From NCBI RefSeq assembly GCF_013340935.1, contig NZ_WHOS01000029.1:28402-92401 (forward strand): a stretch of DNA of 64,000 nt. Direction: 5' to 3'. Origin of the DNA: Azospirillum melinis. Lineage in GTDB: Bacteria > Pseudomonadota > Alphaproteobacteria > Azospirillales > Azospirillaceae. The position numbers and the translations under genes are program-made. The notes under the pieces are model-generated. The model had not been told where the DNA came from, did not search any database, and saw only the letters and a list, made by a program, of their open reading frames with translations. Positions within the stretch are counted from its first letter, which is position 1, and the number at the start of each line of letters is the position of its first letter. Of the stretch, positions 57,195 through 64,000 are shown in pieces.

Positions 57195-59987
57195 TTGCCG
57201 GGCAGCAACGTCGTCATCGTCGAATCGCCGGCCAAGGCGAAGACCATCAACAAGTATCTGGGCGACGACTACACCGTCATCGCCAGCTTCGGCCATGTCC
57301 GTGACCTGCCGGCCCGGGACGGCTCGGTGCGCCCGGACGAAGACTTCGCGATGGAGTGGGAGCTGGGCGACCGCTCCAAGCGCCACATCGATGAGATCGC
57401 CAAGGCGGTGAAGTCGGCCGACCGCATCTACCTCGCAACCGATCCGGATCGCGAGGGAGAGGCCATCGCCTGGCATCTGTCCGAGCTCCTTCGCGAAAAG
57501 CATCTGTCCGACAACCGCGACGTCCAGCGCGTCACCTTCAACGAGATCACCAAGTCGGCCGTCCAGACCGCCATGGCCAACCCGCGCGCCGTGTCGCAGG
57601 AGCTGGTCGACGCCTATCTGGCGCGCCGCGCCCTGGATTATCTGGTCGGCTTCACCCTGTCGCCGGTGCTGTGGCGCAAGCTGCCGGGCTCCAAATCGGC
57701 CGGCCGCGTGCAGTCGGTGGCTCTGCGCCTGATCTGCGAGCGCGAGTCGGAGATCGAGGTCTTCAAGCCGCAGGAATACTGGTCGATCGCGGTGGGCTTC
57801 ACCACGCCGGCCGGCGCCGCCTTCACCGCGTCGCTGACCCAGCTGGACGGCAAGCGCCTCGACAAGTTCGGCCTGCCCAACCGCGAGGCCGCCGAGGCCG
57901 CGGTGGCGCGGATCCGTCCTCAGGCCTTCGCCGTCTCGACAGTGGAGCGCAAGCAGAGCCGCCGCAACCCGTCGCCACCCTTCACCACCTCCACCCTGCA
58001 GCAGGAGGCCTCGCGCAAGCTGGGCTTCGGTGCCACCCGCACCATGCGCACGGCGCAGAAGCTGTATGAGGGCGTGGACATCGGCGGCGAGACGGTCGGC
58101 CTCATCACCTATATGCGAACCGACGGCGTCAGCCTGTCGCAGGAGGCCATCGACGGTGCCCGCGGCCTGATCGGCACGCAGTATGGCGAGCGCTACGTTC
58201 CGGCCCAGCCGCGCGTCTACAAGACCGCCGCCAAGAACGCCCAGGAAGCCCACGAGGCCATCCGCCCCACCGACCTGCACCGCCGCCCCGACTCGGTGGC
58301 CGGCTATCTGGAAAGTGACGAGCTGCGGCTCTATGAGCTGATCTGGAAGCGTACCCTGGCCAGCCAGATGGAAAGCGCCGTGCTGGATCAGGTGGCGGTC
58401 GACATCGCCAGCCCGTCCAAGGACGTGGTGCTGCGCGCCACCGGCTCCATCGTCGTGTTCGACGGCTTCCTGAAGGTCTATCAGGAAGACCGCGACGACG
58501 CGGCCGAGGACGAGCAGCAGGAACGCCGCCTGCCGGCCATGGACCAGGGCGATGATCTTTCCCGCGGCGACATCAATCCGGAACAGCATTTCACCCAGCC
58601 GCCGCCGCGCTACTCCGAGGCCAGCCTCGTCAAGAAGCTGGAGGAGCTGGGGATCGGCCGCCCTTCCACCTATGCCTCGATCCTGCAGGTGCTGCAGGAC
58701 CGCAATTACGTGCGGCTGGACAAGCGGCGCTTCATCCCCGAAGACCGCGGCCGGCTGGTCACCGCCTTCCTGGAGAACTTCTTCCACCGCTATGTGGAGT
58801 ACAACTTCACGGCGGAGCTGGAGAACCAGCTGGACGAGATCTCCGACGGCAAGATCGACTGGAAGACCGTCCTGCGCGATTTCTGGACCGCCTTCGACGT
58901 GGCGGTGAACGGCACCAAGGATCTGACGATCACCCAGGTGCTGACCACGCTCGACAACGAACTGGGCGCCCATTTCTTCCCGGCCGCCACCGAGGACGGC
59001 CATGACCCGCGCGTCTGCCCGGTCTGCCGGGAGGGCCGGCTGGGACTGAAGCTGGGCAAGATGGGCGCCTTCATCGGTTGCTCGCGCTATCCGGAATGCC
59101 GTTACACCCGGCCGCTGGCCGTCGCCAACGACGAGAACGGCGAGGCGCAGGAAGGCCCGCGCGAGCTGGGCAACGATCCGGAGACCGGTTTGCCGGTGAC
59201 GGTCCGTCGCGGCCCCTACGGCGCCTACATCCAGCTCGGCCCGGCGCCCGCTGCCGCCACCCCTCCGGTGGAGGAGCCGCCCGTGGAGGAGCCTGCGGCG
59301 GACGGCAAGAAGCCGAAAGCGAAGAAAAAGAAGAAGGACGAGGCGCCGAAGCCCAAGCGGGTTTCCCTGCCCAAGGGCATGGCCGCGGCCGACGTCGATC
59401 TCGACACCGCACTGAAGCTGCTGGCCCTGCCGCGCGTCATCGGCAACCATCCGGAAACGGCCGAGGAGATCAGCGCCGGCATCGGCCGCTTCGGTCCCTA
59501 CCTGAAGCATGGCAGCGTCTACAAGTCGCTGACGCCCGACGACGACGTTCTGACCATCGGCATCAACCGCGCCGTCGACCTGCTGGCCGGCGCCGCCAAG
59601 AAAGCGTCGGCCCCGGCCAAGACGCTGGGCGACCACCCGAAGACCGGCAAGCCGATCACCATGGGGTCGGGCCGCTTCGGGCCCTATGTGAAGCACGCCA
59701 GCGTCTATGCCTCGATCCCGAAGGGGACCGAGCCGGACAGCGTCACGCTGGAGCAGGCGCTGGAACTGATCGACGCCAAGGTCGCCAAGGACGCCGCCAA
59801 GAAGGGCGGCAAGGCAGCCAAGGACGCCGAGCCGGCCAAGGCCGAGAGTGCGGAGGCGGAGAAGCCCGCCAAGGCGAAGACTGCGGCCAAGAAGCCGGCC
59901 GCCAAGAAGGCGACCAAGGCCAAGGCTGCGAAGGATGCTCCCGCCGAAGCCGCCGCGCCGAAGAAGAAGACCGCGAAGGCGTCGTAA
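57195..59987 (+). CDS. topA: DNA topoisomerase I
   Basis: About 930 residues from a TTG at 57195 with GAAGGG eight bases upstream. An ATG at 57093 would overlap dprA and add an odd leader. The TOPRIM domain starts at once (NVVIVESPAKAKTINKYLGDDY ... ATDPDREGEAIAWHL). The active-site tyrosine is in GLITYMRTDGVSL (about residue 306). One C4 zinc ribbon (CPVCREGRLGLKLGKMGAFIGCSRYPEC) follows, then repeated topoisomerase C-terminal units and a Lys/Ala-rich tail of about 90 residues. It relaxes negative supercoils. Confidence 0.95.
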   Translation: MPGSNVVIVESPAKAKTINKYLGDDYTVIASFGHVRDLPARDGSVRPDEDFAMEWELGDRSKRHIDEIAKAVKSADRIYLATDPDREGEAIAWHLSELLREKHLSDNRDVQRVTFNEITKSAVQTAMANPRAVSQELVDAYLARRALDYLVGFTLSPVLWRKLPGSKSAGRVQSVALRLICERESEIEVFKPQEYWSIAVGFTTPAGAAFTASLTQLDGKRLDKFGLPNREAAEAAVARIRPQAFAVSTVERKQSRRNPSPPFTTSTLQQEASRKLGFGATRTMRTAQKLYEGVDIGGETVGLITYMRTDGVSLSQEAIDGARGLIGTQYGERYVPAQPRVYKTAAKNAQEAHEAIRPTDLHRRPDSVAGYLESDELRLYELIWKRTLASQMESAVLDQVAVDIASPSKDVVLRATGSIVVFDGFLKVYQEDRDDAAEDEQQERRLPAMDQGDDLSRGDINPEQHFTQPPPRYSEASLVKKLEELGIGRPSTYASILQVLQDRNYVRLDKRRFIPEDRGRLVTAFLENFFHRYVEYNFTAELENQLDEISDGKIDWKTVLRDFWTAFDVAVNGTKDLTITQVLTTLDNELGAHFFPAATEDGHDPRVCPVCREGRLGLKLGKMGAFIGCSRYPECRYTRPLAVANDENGEAQEGPRELGNDPETGLPVTVRRGPYGAYIQLGPAPAAATPPVEEPPVEEPAADGKKPKAKKKKKDEAPKPKRVSLPKGMAAADVDLDTALKLLALPRVIGNHPETAEEISAGIGRFGPYLKHGSVYKSLTPDDDVLTIGINRAVDLLAGAAKKASAPAKTLGDHPKTGKPITMGSGRFGPYVKHASVYASIPKGTEPDSVTLEQALELIDAKVAKDAAKKGGKAAKDAEPAKAESAEAEKPAKAKTAAKKPAAKKATKAKAAKDAPAEAAAPKKKTAKAS

Positions 59988-60008
59988 CCGCCTTCGCCAC
60001 CCTGGCAG

Positions 60009-60039
60009 TTCCCCCTCCTCCCATCGGGACGAGGGGGAA
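60009..60039. terminator. Hairpin between topA and convergent DUF4405 gene
   Basis: TTCCCCCTC (60009-60017) pairs perfectly with GAGGGGGAA (60031-60039) in the 63-base gap between convergent genes. There is no T run on either strand. Confidence 0.55.
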
Positions 60040-60050
60040 TTCCATACCCC

Positions 60051-60605
60051 TCAGCGTGCCCGCTTCGCCGCCAGCATGCTGGCGATGGCCGCACCGCTCT
60101 TTCCGGCACGCTCTCCGATCACGGTCAGCGTCTCGCCCGGTGCAGCGTCGATGTTCGCAGCCTTCAGCACCTCCACCGCCTTGTCGGGCGCCAGCCCCAA
60201 CGCCGGAGCGGCGGCTTCCAGACGGGCCCCGGACAGGGCACCGAACACCGCCCCCGGATTGGCCCCGCCGCCCCCGGTGGTGCCGGTCATTCCGGTGAAG
60301 ACCACCGAGACGATCAGGCTGCTGGCGAAGGCCGCCTGGGCAGTGTGCCGTTTCAGATAGCCGAGGAAAGCGCGCCAGTTCTTCGCCAGATGCCACAGCG
60401 CGATGGCGGAGAACACCACGCTCAGCCATTCGTGTGAGAAGCGCACCAGCCCGGCATTCCAGTGCAGAAGCAACATGATGCCGGTTACGGTGGACACGAC
60501 GAAGGTGACGATGGTGACAGGCGTCACCACGTCGCGGGTCATGGTCTTGGAAATGGTGGTGTTGGCATTGGAGGTTTTGGAGTTGGACAGGTTGGAAACG
60601 GTCAT
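60051..60605 (-). CDS. DUF4405 membrane protein
   Basis: The product has 184 residues from ATG 60605 (GAGAG eight bases upstream). A Ser/Asn/Thr-rich start (SNLSNSKTSNANTTIS) is followed by the DUF4405 membrane part: VTIVTFVVSTVTGIMLLLHW with histidine, SHEWLSVVFSAIALWHLAKNWRAFLGYL, and a third span AAFASSLIVSVVFTGMTG. The spaced histidines resemble cytochrome b-like heme ligands. A soluble C-terminal helix-hairpin-type domain (KAVEVLKAANIDAAPGETLTVIGERAGKSGAAIASML) may bind DNA or protein. The function is unknown. Confidence 0.78.
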   Translation of the reverse strand: MTVSNLSNSKTSNANTTISKTMTRDVVTPVTIVTFVVSTVTGIMLLLHWNAGLVRFSHEWLSVVFSAIALWHLAKNWRAFLGYLKRHTAQAAFASSLIVSVVFTGMTGTTGGGGANPGAVFGALSGARLEAAAPALGLAPDKAVEVLKAANIDAAPGETLTVIGERAGKSGAAIASMLAAKRAR

Positions 60606-60783
60606 GGCAGTCGCTCTCGATCCGGTGTCTATTCTTGTTGGCAGCCATGATTGCGCGCGACTGTAACCGGACGATATCGGCCAGGCTGACGCTGTGTAAC
60701 AGTGTGTAACGCACCGGCCGCATGAGGCTCCTGCCAGCAATCCTGTCCAAGACGACCGGGGCGCCCGCCTGTTAGACTGCGGC

Positions 60784-61680
60784 ATGGACCAGCAATCCGC
60801 CCTAGATCCCTCATTGAACCGGACAGAAACCGGCGGCGGCGACTTCGCCCGGCTGTGGCGGGAGGCGCGCTTCGACGGCATGGAATGCCTGAACGCCCGC
60901 TTCCAGCGCCACAGCTACGCCCCGCACACGCACGAGACCTATGTGATCGGCGTGATCACCGCCGGGACCGAACTGTACCGCTGCCGCGGCACCGAACGGG
61001 TGGCGCGGGCCGGACAGGTGGTGGTGCTGGATCCGGAGATCCTGCATGACGGCCGCCCGGCGGCCGACGGCTATGCCTACCGCATGTTCTATCCCTCGGT
61101 GGCGCTGTTCGAACAGGCGATGGCCGATGCGCTGGGCCGGCCCGCGGCACCGCATTTCTCCGCCATGGAACTGGACGACCCGGAGCTGTTCCAGGTCCTG
61201 CGCGGCCTGCACCATGGGTTGGAGGGGCCGTACCGCGAACCGCTGCGCACCGACACCGACGCGCTGCGCGCCTTCACAGCATTGGCCTTGCGCCATGGCG
61301 ACCTGACGGCGCGGCCACGTGAGGCGGGACGGGAACCGGCTGCGGTCCGCCGCGCGCGGGAGTATCTGGACGCCCATCTCGACAGCCCGGTCGAACTGGC
61401 CGATCTGGCGGAGGCGGCCGGGCTCAGCCGCTTCCATCTGCTGCGTGTCTTCCGGGCGGCAGTGGGAACGACGCCGCACGGCTATCTGACCGACCGGCGG
61501 GTCGCCCAGGCCAAGCGGCTGCTGGCGGGGCCCCTGCCGCTGGCCGACGTGGCGCTGGTTTGCGGCTTCTGCGATCAGGCGCATTTCAACCGGGTGTTCA
61601 AGGGGCGGGTCGGCGTCTCTCCCGGCCAGTACCGGCGCGGCAGCAATCCCATCCAAGACGCGCCCGCCGCGGCCGCCTAG
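60784..61680 (+). CDS. AraC family transcriptional regulator
   Basis: The product has 298 residues. The N-terminal cupin-like sensing domain (FDGMECLNARFQRHSYAPHTHETYVIGVITAGTELYRCRG) is followed by the C-terminal double helix-turn-helix (ARE-YLDAHLDSPVELADLAEAAGLSRFHLLRVFRAAVGTTPHGYLTDRRVAQAKRLL ... VALVCGFCDQAHFNRVFKGRVGVSPGQYRR). It is 11 bases upstream of azlC and probably activates the azlCD exporter in response to an amino acid or similar ligand. Confidence 0.93.
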   Translation: MDQQSALDPSLNRTETGGGDFARLWREARFDGMECLNARFQRHSYAPHTHETYVIGVITAGTELYRCRGTERVARAGQVVVLDPEILHDGRPAADGYAYRMFYPSVALFEQAMADALGRPAAPHFSAMELDDPELFQVLRGLHHGLEGPYREPLRTDTDALRAFTALALRHGDLTARPREAGREPAAVRRAREYLDAHLDSPVELADLAEAAGLSRFHLLRVFRAAVGTTPHGYLTDRRVAQAKRLLAGPLPLADVALVCGFCDQAHFNRVFKGRVGVSPGQYRRGSNPIQDAPAAAA

Positions 61681-61691
61681 CTTCCCCACCC

Positions 61692-62426
61692 ATGAGCACA
61701 GAAATGAGCACGGGCAGCTTCGCCGTACCGGCATCCCCGCGGCAGGACTTCGCGTCGGGTGTCGTCCATAGCCTGCCCATCGTGGCGGGCGCCATCCCCT
61801 TCGGCTTCCTTCTGGGCAGCCTCGCCGCCAAGGCTGGCCTGTCGGCGCTGGACATGGGGCTGATGAGCGCCCTGGTCTTCGCCGGCAGCTCCCAGTTCGT
61901 GGCGGTCGAGCTTTTGGATAAGGGCAGCGCTGGACTGGCGGTGGTCGGCGCCATCCTGCTAGTCAATCTGCGCCACCTGCTGATGGGGGCGACGCTGGAG
62001 CCGCGCTTCCGCGGCGTGCCCCGGGCACGGGCCGGGCTGGCGCTGTTCTTCATGACCGACGAGCAGTGGGCGCTGGCCCTGCGCCGCGGCCCGGAGCTGT
62101 CGCTGGCCTACTGGTACGGCGTGGCGGCGACGCTCTATCTGGCGTGGCTGTCCAGCACGGTGGCCGGAACGCTGGCCGGCGCGCTGATCGCCGACCCGAC
62201 CGCCTGGGGGTTGGATTTCACCTTCATCGCTGTCTTCCTCTGCCTGCTGGCCGGGTTCTGGCGCGGAGCCGGATCGCTGCCGCCCTGGCTGGCGAGCGCC
62301 GCTGCCGCACTGGCCGTCCATGCGCTGTCCTCCGGCGGAACCTGGCACATTCTGGCCGGCGCCGTGGCTGGCGGGGCGGTCGCGGCCCTCCAGGCGAAGG
62401 GGCAAGGGAGGACCCGCAATGTCTGA
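61692..62426 (+). CDS. azlC: AzlC-family branched-chain amino acid exporter, large subunit
   Basis: The product has 244 residues from ATG 61692; an ATG four codons in is possible. AzlC signature SLPIVAGAIPFGFLLGSLAAKAGLS and FAGSSQFVAVELL are followed by several membrane spans, and RHLLMGATLEPRF sits near the middle. With AzlD it exports branched-chain amino acids or analogues. The stop overlaps the azlD start by eight bases, and the AraC gene stands just upstream. Confidence 0.92.
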   Translation: MSTEMSTGSFAVPASPRQDFASGVVHSLPIVAGAIPFGFLLGSLAAKAGLSALDMGLMSALVFAGSSQFVAVELLDKGSAGLAVVGAILLVNLRHLLMGATLEPRFRGVPRARAGLALFFMTDEQWALALRRGPELSLAYWYGVAATLYLAWLSSTVAGTLAGALIADPTAWGLDFTFIAVFLCLLAGFWRGAGSLPPWLASAAAALAVHALSSGGTWHILAGAVAGGAVAALQAKGQGRTRNV

Positions 62427-62727
62427 GACCCTGAATCTTGACTGGAGCGTCTTCGCCATCGTGCTGGGCGGAGCGCTGGTCACCTGGATGACGCGGATCG
62501 GCGGACCGTGGCTGATCGCGCGGGTGCGGCTGGGTCCGGCAGCGAATGCGGCGCTGGAGGCGACGCCAGGCGCCGTGCTGGTCGCCCTGGTGGCGCCGGC
62601 GGCGCTGTCGCGCCCGTCCGACGCACTGGCTGCCGCCTTCGTCTGCTTGATCGCCCGGCGCGTGCCCATGGTCGTTGCGGTGGTCGCCGGCGTGGTGGCC
62701 GTGGTGGTGCTGCGCCGCCTGATCTGA
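62419..62727 (+). CDS. azlD: AzlD-family exporter small subunit
   Basis: The 102-residue product has about four membrane spans (VFAIVLGGALVTWMTRIGGPWLIARV; ALEATPGAVLVALVAPAAL; ALAAAFVCLIARRVPMVVAVVAGVVAVVVLRRL) in the usual AzlD layout. GGGAGG precedes its ATG by seven bases although it overlaps azlC. It forms a two-part exporter with AzlC. Confidence 0.92.
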   Translation: MSETLNLDWSVFAIVLGGALVTWMTRIGGPWLIARVRLGPAANAALEATPGAVLVALVAPAALSRPSDALAAAFVCLIARRVPMVVAVVAGVVAVVVLRRLI

Positions 62728-62794
62728 CCCCCGCATTGGCCAAGTTGCAAACTGCCGTCTGGTGAAGCGCGCGGGGGATGCCTATAAGTCGGGG

Positions 62795-63694
62795 ATGACC
62801 AACCCGATCTCCGCCCCCGCCGCGACCACCACGGTTGCCACCGCCGCTTTCGACCCGCACGCCCTGCCTCCGCTGCGCGACGTGATCGCGCGCTTCGGGC
62901 TGGAGGCGCGCAAGTCGCTGGGGCAGAATTTCCTGCTCGACCTGAACCTGACGGGACGGATCGCGCGCTCGGCCAACCTGCCGGCCGGCACCACCGCCAT
63001 CGAGGTCGGTCCCGGTCCCGGCGGCCTGACCCGCGCGCTGCTGGCGACCAACGCGGTGAAGGTCATCGCCATCGAACGCGACCGCCGCTTCATCGAAGCC
63101 CTGGCCGACGTCATCGAAGCCTCGCAGGGCCGCCTGTCCATCGTCGAGGCCGACGCCCTGACGGTCGATCCGGAGGAACTGGCGCCGGCTCCGCGCGCCA
63201 TCGTCGCCAACCTGCCCTACAATGTCGCCACACCGCTCCTGCTCGGCTGGCTGGCGCGGATCGAGGCCTATGTCAGCCTGACGCTGATGTTCCAGAAGGA
63301 GGTCGCCGACCGGCTGGTCGCCAAGCCCGGCAGCAAGGCCTATGGCCGGCTGTCAGTCATCACCCAATGGCGATCCGACGCCCGCGTGCTGTTCAACCTG
63401 CCGCCGCGCGCCTTCACCCCGCCGCCGAAGGTCGAATCCACGGTTGTCCACCTGACCCCGCGGGCCAATCCGGAACCGGCCGACTGGCGCGCCCTGGAGC
63501 AGGTCACCGCCGCCGCCTTCGGCCAGCGCCGCAAGATGCTGCGCCAGAGCCTGAAGTCGCTGGGCAGTGCCGAAGCGCTGCTGGAGGAGACCGGGATCGC
63601 CCCCACCGCGCGGGCGGAGGAGATCGACGTCGCCGGGTTCGCCGCGCTGGCCCGCGCCTTCCGCGCCCGCAACCCACTTGAGAGTCCGGCATGA
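62795..63694 (+). CDS. rsmA: 16S rRNA dimethyladenosine transferase
   Basis: The product has 299 residues from ATG 62795 (GTG 62762 is an alternative). The RsmA/KsgA motifs are present: LGQNFLLDLNLTGRIAR, AIEVGPGPGGLTRALL (SAM motif I), VIAIERDRRFIEAL, EADALTVD, the catalytic IVANLPYNVATPLLLG, MFQKEVADRLVAKPGSKAYGRLSVITQ and RAFTPPPKVESTVVHL. It dimethylates two adenines near the 3' end of 16S rRNA during late 30S assembly. The arfB start overlaps its stop (ATGA). Confidence 0.96.
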   Translation: MTNPISAPAATTTVATAAFDPHALPPLRDVIARFGLEARKSLGQNFLLDLNLTGRIARSANLPAGTTAIEVGPGPGGLTRALLATNAVKVIAIERDRRFIEALADVIEASQGRLSIVEADALTVDPEELAPAPRAIVANLPYNVATPLLLGWLARIEAYVSLTLMFQKEVADRLVAKPGSKAYGRLSVITQWRSDARVLFNLPPRAFTPPPKVESTVVHLTPRANPEPADWRALEQVTAAAFGQRRKMLRQSLKSLGSAEALLEETGIAPTARAEEIDVAGFAALARAFRARNPLESPA

Positions 63695-64000
63695 TCCGGA
63701 TCACCCCCCGCATCAGCCTGGACGAAAGCGAGTTGCAGGAGGAGTTCATCCGCGCCTCCGGCCCCGGCGGACAGCACGTCAACAAGACCGAGACGGCAGT
63801 CCAGCTGCGCTTCGACGTGCGCCACTCCCCCAACCTGCCCGACCCGGTCCGCTACCGGCTGGAACGGTTGGCCGGGTCGCGGCTGACCCAGGACGGAGTT
63901 CTGATCCTGGTGGCCGACCGCTACCGCTCGCAGATGCGCAACCGCGAGGATGCCCGCGAGCGCCTGATCGATCTGATCCGCGAAGCCGCCGCCCCTCCCC
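63691..64000 (+). CDS. arfB: Peptidyl-tRNA hydrolase ArfB (partial, right edge)
   Basis: The frame is open from ATG 63691 to the window end (103 residues seen of about 140). The release-factor-like GGQ motif is in IRASGPGGQHVNKTETAVQLRFDV. Then VADRYRSQMRNREDARERLIDLI leads towards the basic C-terminal tail, which is cut off. ArfB releases peptides from ribosomes stalled on truncated mRNA by placing the tail in the empty mRNA channel. It is translationally coupled to rsmA. Confidence 0.93.
   Translation, partial: MIRITPRISLDESELQEEFIRASGPGGQHVNKTETAVQLRFDVRHSPNLPDPVRYRLERLAGSRLTQDGVLILVADRYRSQMRNREDARERLIDLIREAAAPP

Noticed and set aside
57024..59696. Minus-strand open frame of 890 codons opposite topA
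   Set aside because: Composition (Gly/Arg/His/Gln-rich, no motif) is typical of GC-rich antisense frames; topA motifs on the plus strand are clear.

Overview
The window is gene-dense, high-GC bacterial chromosome. Gene families and order point to an alphaproteobacterium, most likely Rhodospirillales/Azospirillaceae (Azospirillum or a close relative). The basis is the alphaproteobacterial flagellar block (fliL-fliM-DUF6468-motE, flgF-flgG-flgA-flgH, fliX divergent from flgI-flgJ-flgN/flbY), SciP and MotE homologues, a single-cysteine DksA, BetA/BetB with a ChoX-like binding protein, TakP-like TRAP binding proteins and several PAS-rich sensors. The genus is inferred, not proven. No rRNA, tRNA, CRISPR array, prophage or insertion sequence was recognised.

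Layout. 1-4 kb: a hybrid histidine kinase cut by the left edge, a small cupin, an unknown protein, and ndk. 4-8.6 kb: a leftward choline-to-betaine operon (betB-betA-choX) with a BetI-like palindrome upstream. 8.8-20.8 kb: a rightward run holding an ABC-F ATPase, an ExoD-like protein, a phospholipid methyltransferase-like protein, VOC and YdcF proteins, then housekeeping and envelope genes rlpA, dacA, tmk, holB, metG, tatD and a metallo-beta-lactamase-fold hydrolase. 20.9-25.8 kb: an orphan TakP-like binding protein, then an OpgC-like membrane acyltransferase in tight order with two secreted SGNH-type proteins, of which the first lacks the usual catalytic residues. 25.9-31.6 kb: a PAS-GGDEF-EAL protein whose cyclase motif is degenerate, then recO and parC.

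31.6-48.3 kb is a flagellar region interrupted by a few small genes, an ATP-grasp gene and dksA. Three rightward units (flgFGAH, flgI-flgJ-flgN, fliK-flgD) each have a good -24/-12 (sigma-54) promoter match. Each also has a 13-bp palindrome of the form GGC(A/G)-N5-TGCC centred 81-84 bp upstream of the -24 element. This suggests common control by a sigma-54 activator such as FlbD. The fliX gene (an FlbD partner in Caulobacter) and sciP (a CtrA inhibitor) lie in the same block.

48.3-64 kb: a TetR regulator divergent from a MaoC-type gene with two copies of an operator between them, a second TakP-like binding protein, mtnP, a rhomboid protease, an enoyl-CoA hydratase/isomerase, a soluble two-PAS chemoreceptor, dprA, topA, a DUF4405 membrane protein, an AraC regulator followed by azlCD, rsmA, and arfB cut by the right edge. 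All calls come from reading the sequence and from remembered family features. No database search was run.
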